DNA from: Dactylorhiza incarnata
Taxonomy: Eukaryota; Streptophyta; Magnoliopsida; Asparagales; Orchidaceae
Direction of reading: 5' to 3'
Length of the DNA: 64,000 nucleotides
Assembly (NCBI GenBank): GCA_033032865.1
Contig: JAWHQI010000075.1
Coordinates: forward strand, 2,170,001-2,234,000
How positions within the stretch are numbered: position 1 is the stretch's first letter; every line of letters begins with the position of its first letter. The position numbers and the translations under genes were made by a program. Under the pieces are notes generated by a model, which was not told the origin of the DNA, did no database searches, and worked only from the letters and a program-made list of their open reading frames with translations. Positions 63,997 through 64,000 of the stretch are shown one piece after another.

Positions 63997-64000
63997 GTTT

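Larger units (their letters stand above)
3390..64000 (+). mobile_element. Element A: outer SIRE-like Ty1/copia host element, pol-less
   Basis: A's own sequence is 3390-6447, 23574-23734, 39499-39553 and 60977-64000; everything between is later insertions. Its parts in order are a 5' LTR remnant, an iMet-type PBS, a decayed gag, an LTR-like spacer, ORF3, a PPT and a 3' LTR truncated by the window end. No pol sequence is present between the gag end (5665) and ORF3 (6438), so this copy could move only with enzymes supplied by a relative such as M. The three insertion points in ORF3 are recognised because the ORF3 frame continues across each gap once the duplicated target bases are discounted. 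Confidence 0.8.
62733..64000 (+). repeat. 3' LTR of A, truncated by the window end
   Basis: Starts TGTTGGGAAAACCC. U3 holds the GTCGAC/CGTCGAATAGAAG array (62912-63340), a CT microsatellite before CAGGAACCCTAA (about 63685-63711) and a TATA box (TATAAATA, 63989-63996). The part corresponding to the 5' LTR remnant lies outside the window. Confidence 0.85.

Noticed and set aside
1..64000. Host genes or tRNA/rRNA genes
   Set aside because: Essentially all sequence is assigned to retrotransposon parts, and no tRNA cloverleaf or rRNA segment was noticed by eye. A tRNAscan or Infernal run would be decisive.

Overview
The window is plant nuclear DNA, from a eudicot judging by the retrotransposon families; I cannot name the species. 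It consists entirely of LTR retrotransposons. I find no host gene, tRNA, rRNA or CRISPR array. Eight elements are visible, and most boundaries are fixed by matching LTR ends, a primer-binding site (PBS), a polypurine tract (PPT) and a 5-bp target-site duplication (TSD).

Layout. Z, a Ty1/copia SIRE-like element, runs off the left edge and ends at about 3389 inside the 5' LTR of A. A is the outer host, a SIRE-like copia element with gag and an extra ORF3 but no pol. It runs from 3390 past the right edge, and its 3' LTR starts at 62733. Inside A's ORF3 sit three elements that landed within about 216 bp of original sequence: M (6448-23568, minus strand, TSD TCCTC), B (23735-39493, plus strand) and G1 (39554-60971, plus strand, TSD CATAC). 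Each carries a further insertion. M contains N (14852-20261, minus, TSD AACAG). B contains P in its 3' LTR (29980-38951, minus, TSD CCAGA). G1 contains G2 in its pol (45141-55855, plus, TSD GAAAT). The order of insertion is therefore A first, then Z/M/B/G1, then N/P/G2.

Families. Z, A, M and B are SIRE-like Ty1/copia elements: iMet PBS, UBN2-type gag where present, and a shared LTR block resembling GGGGAACCACTATAA. Z, A and M also share an extra ORF3 resembling the putative plant transposon protein domain. G1 and G2 are near-identical, intact Athila-like Ty3/gypsy elements without an env ORF. P is a decayed Tekay-like chromovirus with a chromodomain-like tail. N is a small non-autonomous LTR element with one long open frame containing a retropepsin-like region.

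What stands out. Six families carry arrays of CG-containing palindromic motifs in the U3 part of the LTR (CGTCGA variants, GGTCACGCCCGTGACC, GATCGTGCGC). In M and A a similar array also lies directly upstream of ORF3, and in M it is followed by a TATA box, which suggests an internal promoter. The transcribed leader of B holds five tandem hairpins whose stems differ in sequence but stay complementary, and Z has a similar array. B's U3 has four exact mitosis-specific activator (MSA) elements just upstream of its TATA box. G1 and G2 repeat a 91-nt block, closed by the same stem, in the gag leader and the 3' untranslated region. Many of the inactivating changes in the older elements are C-to-T or G-to-A.
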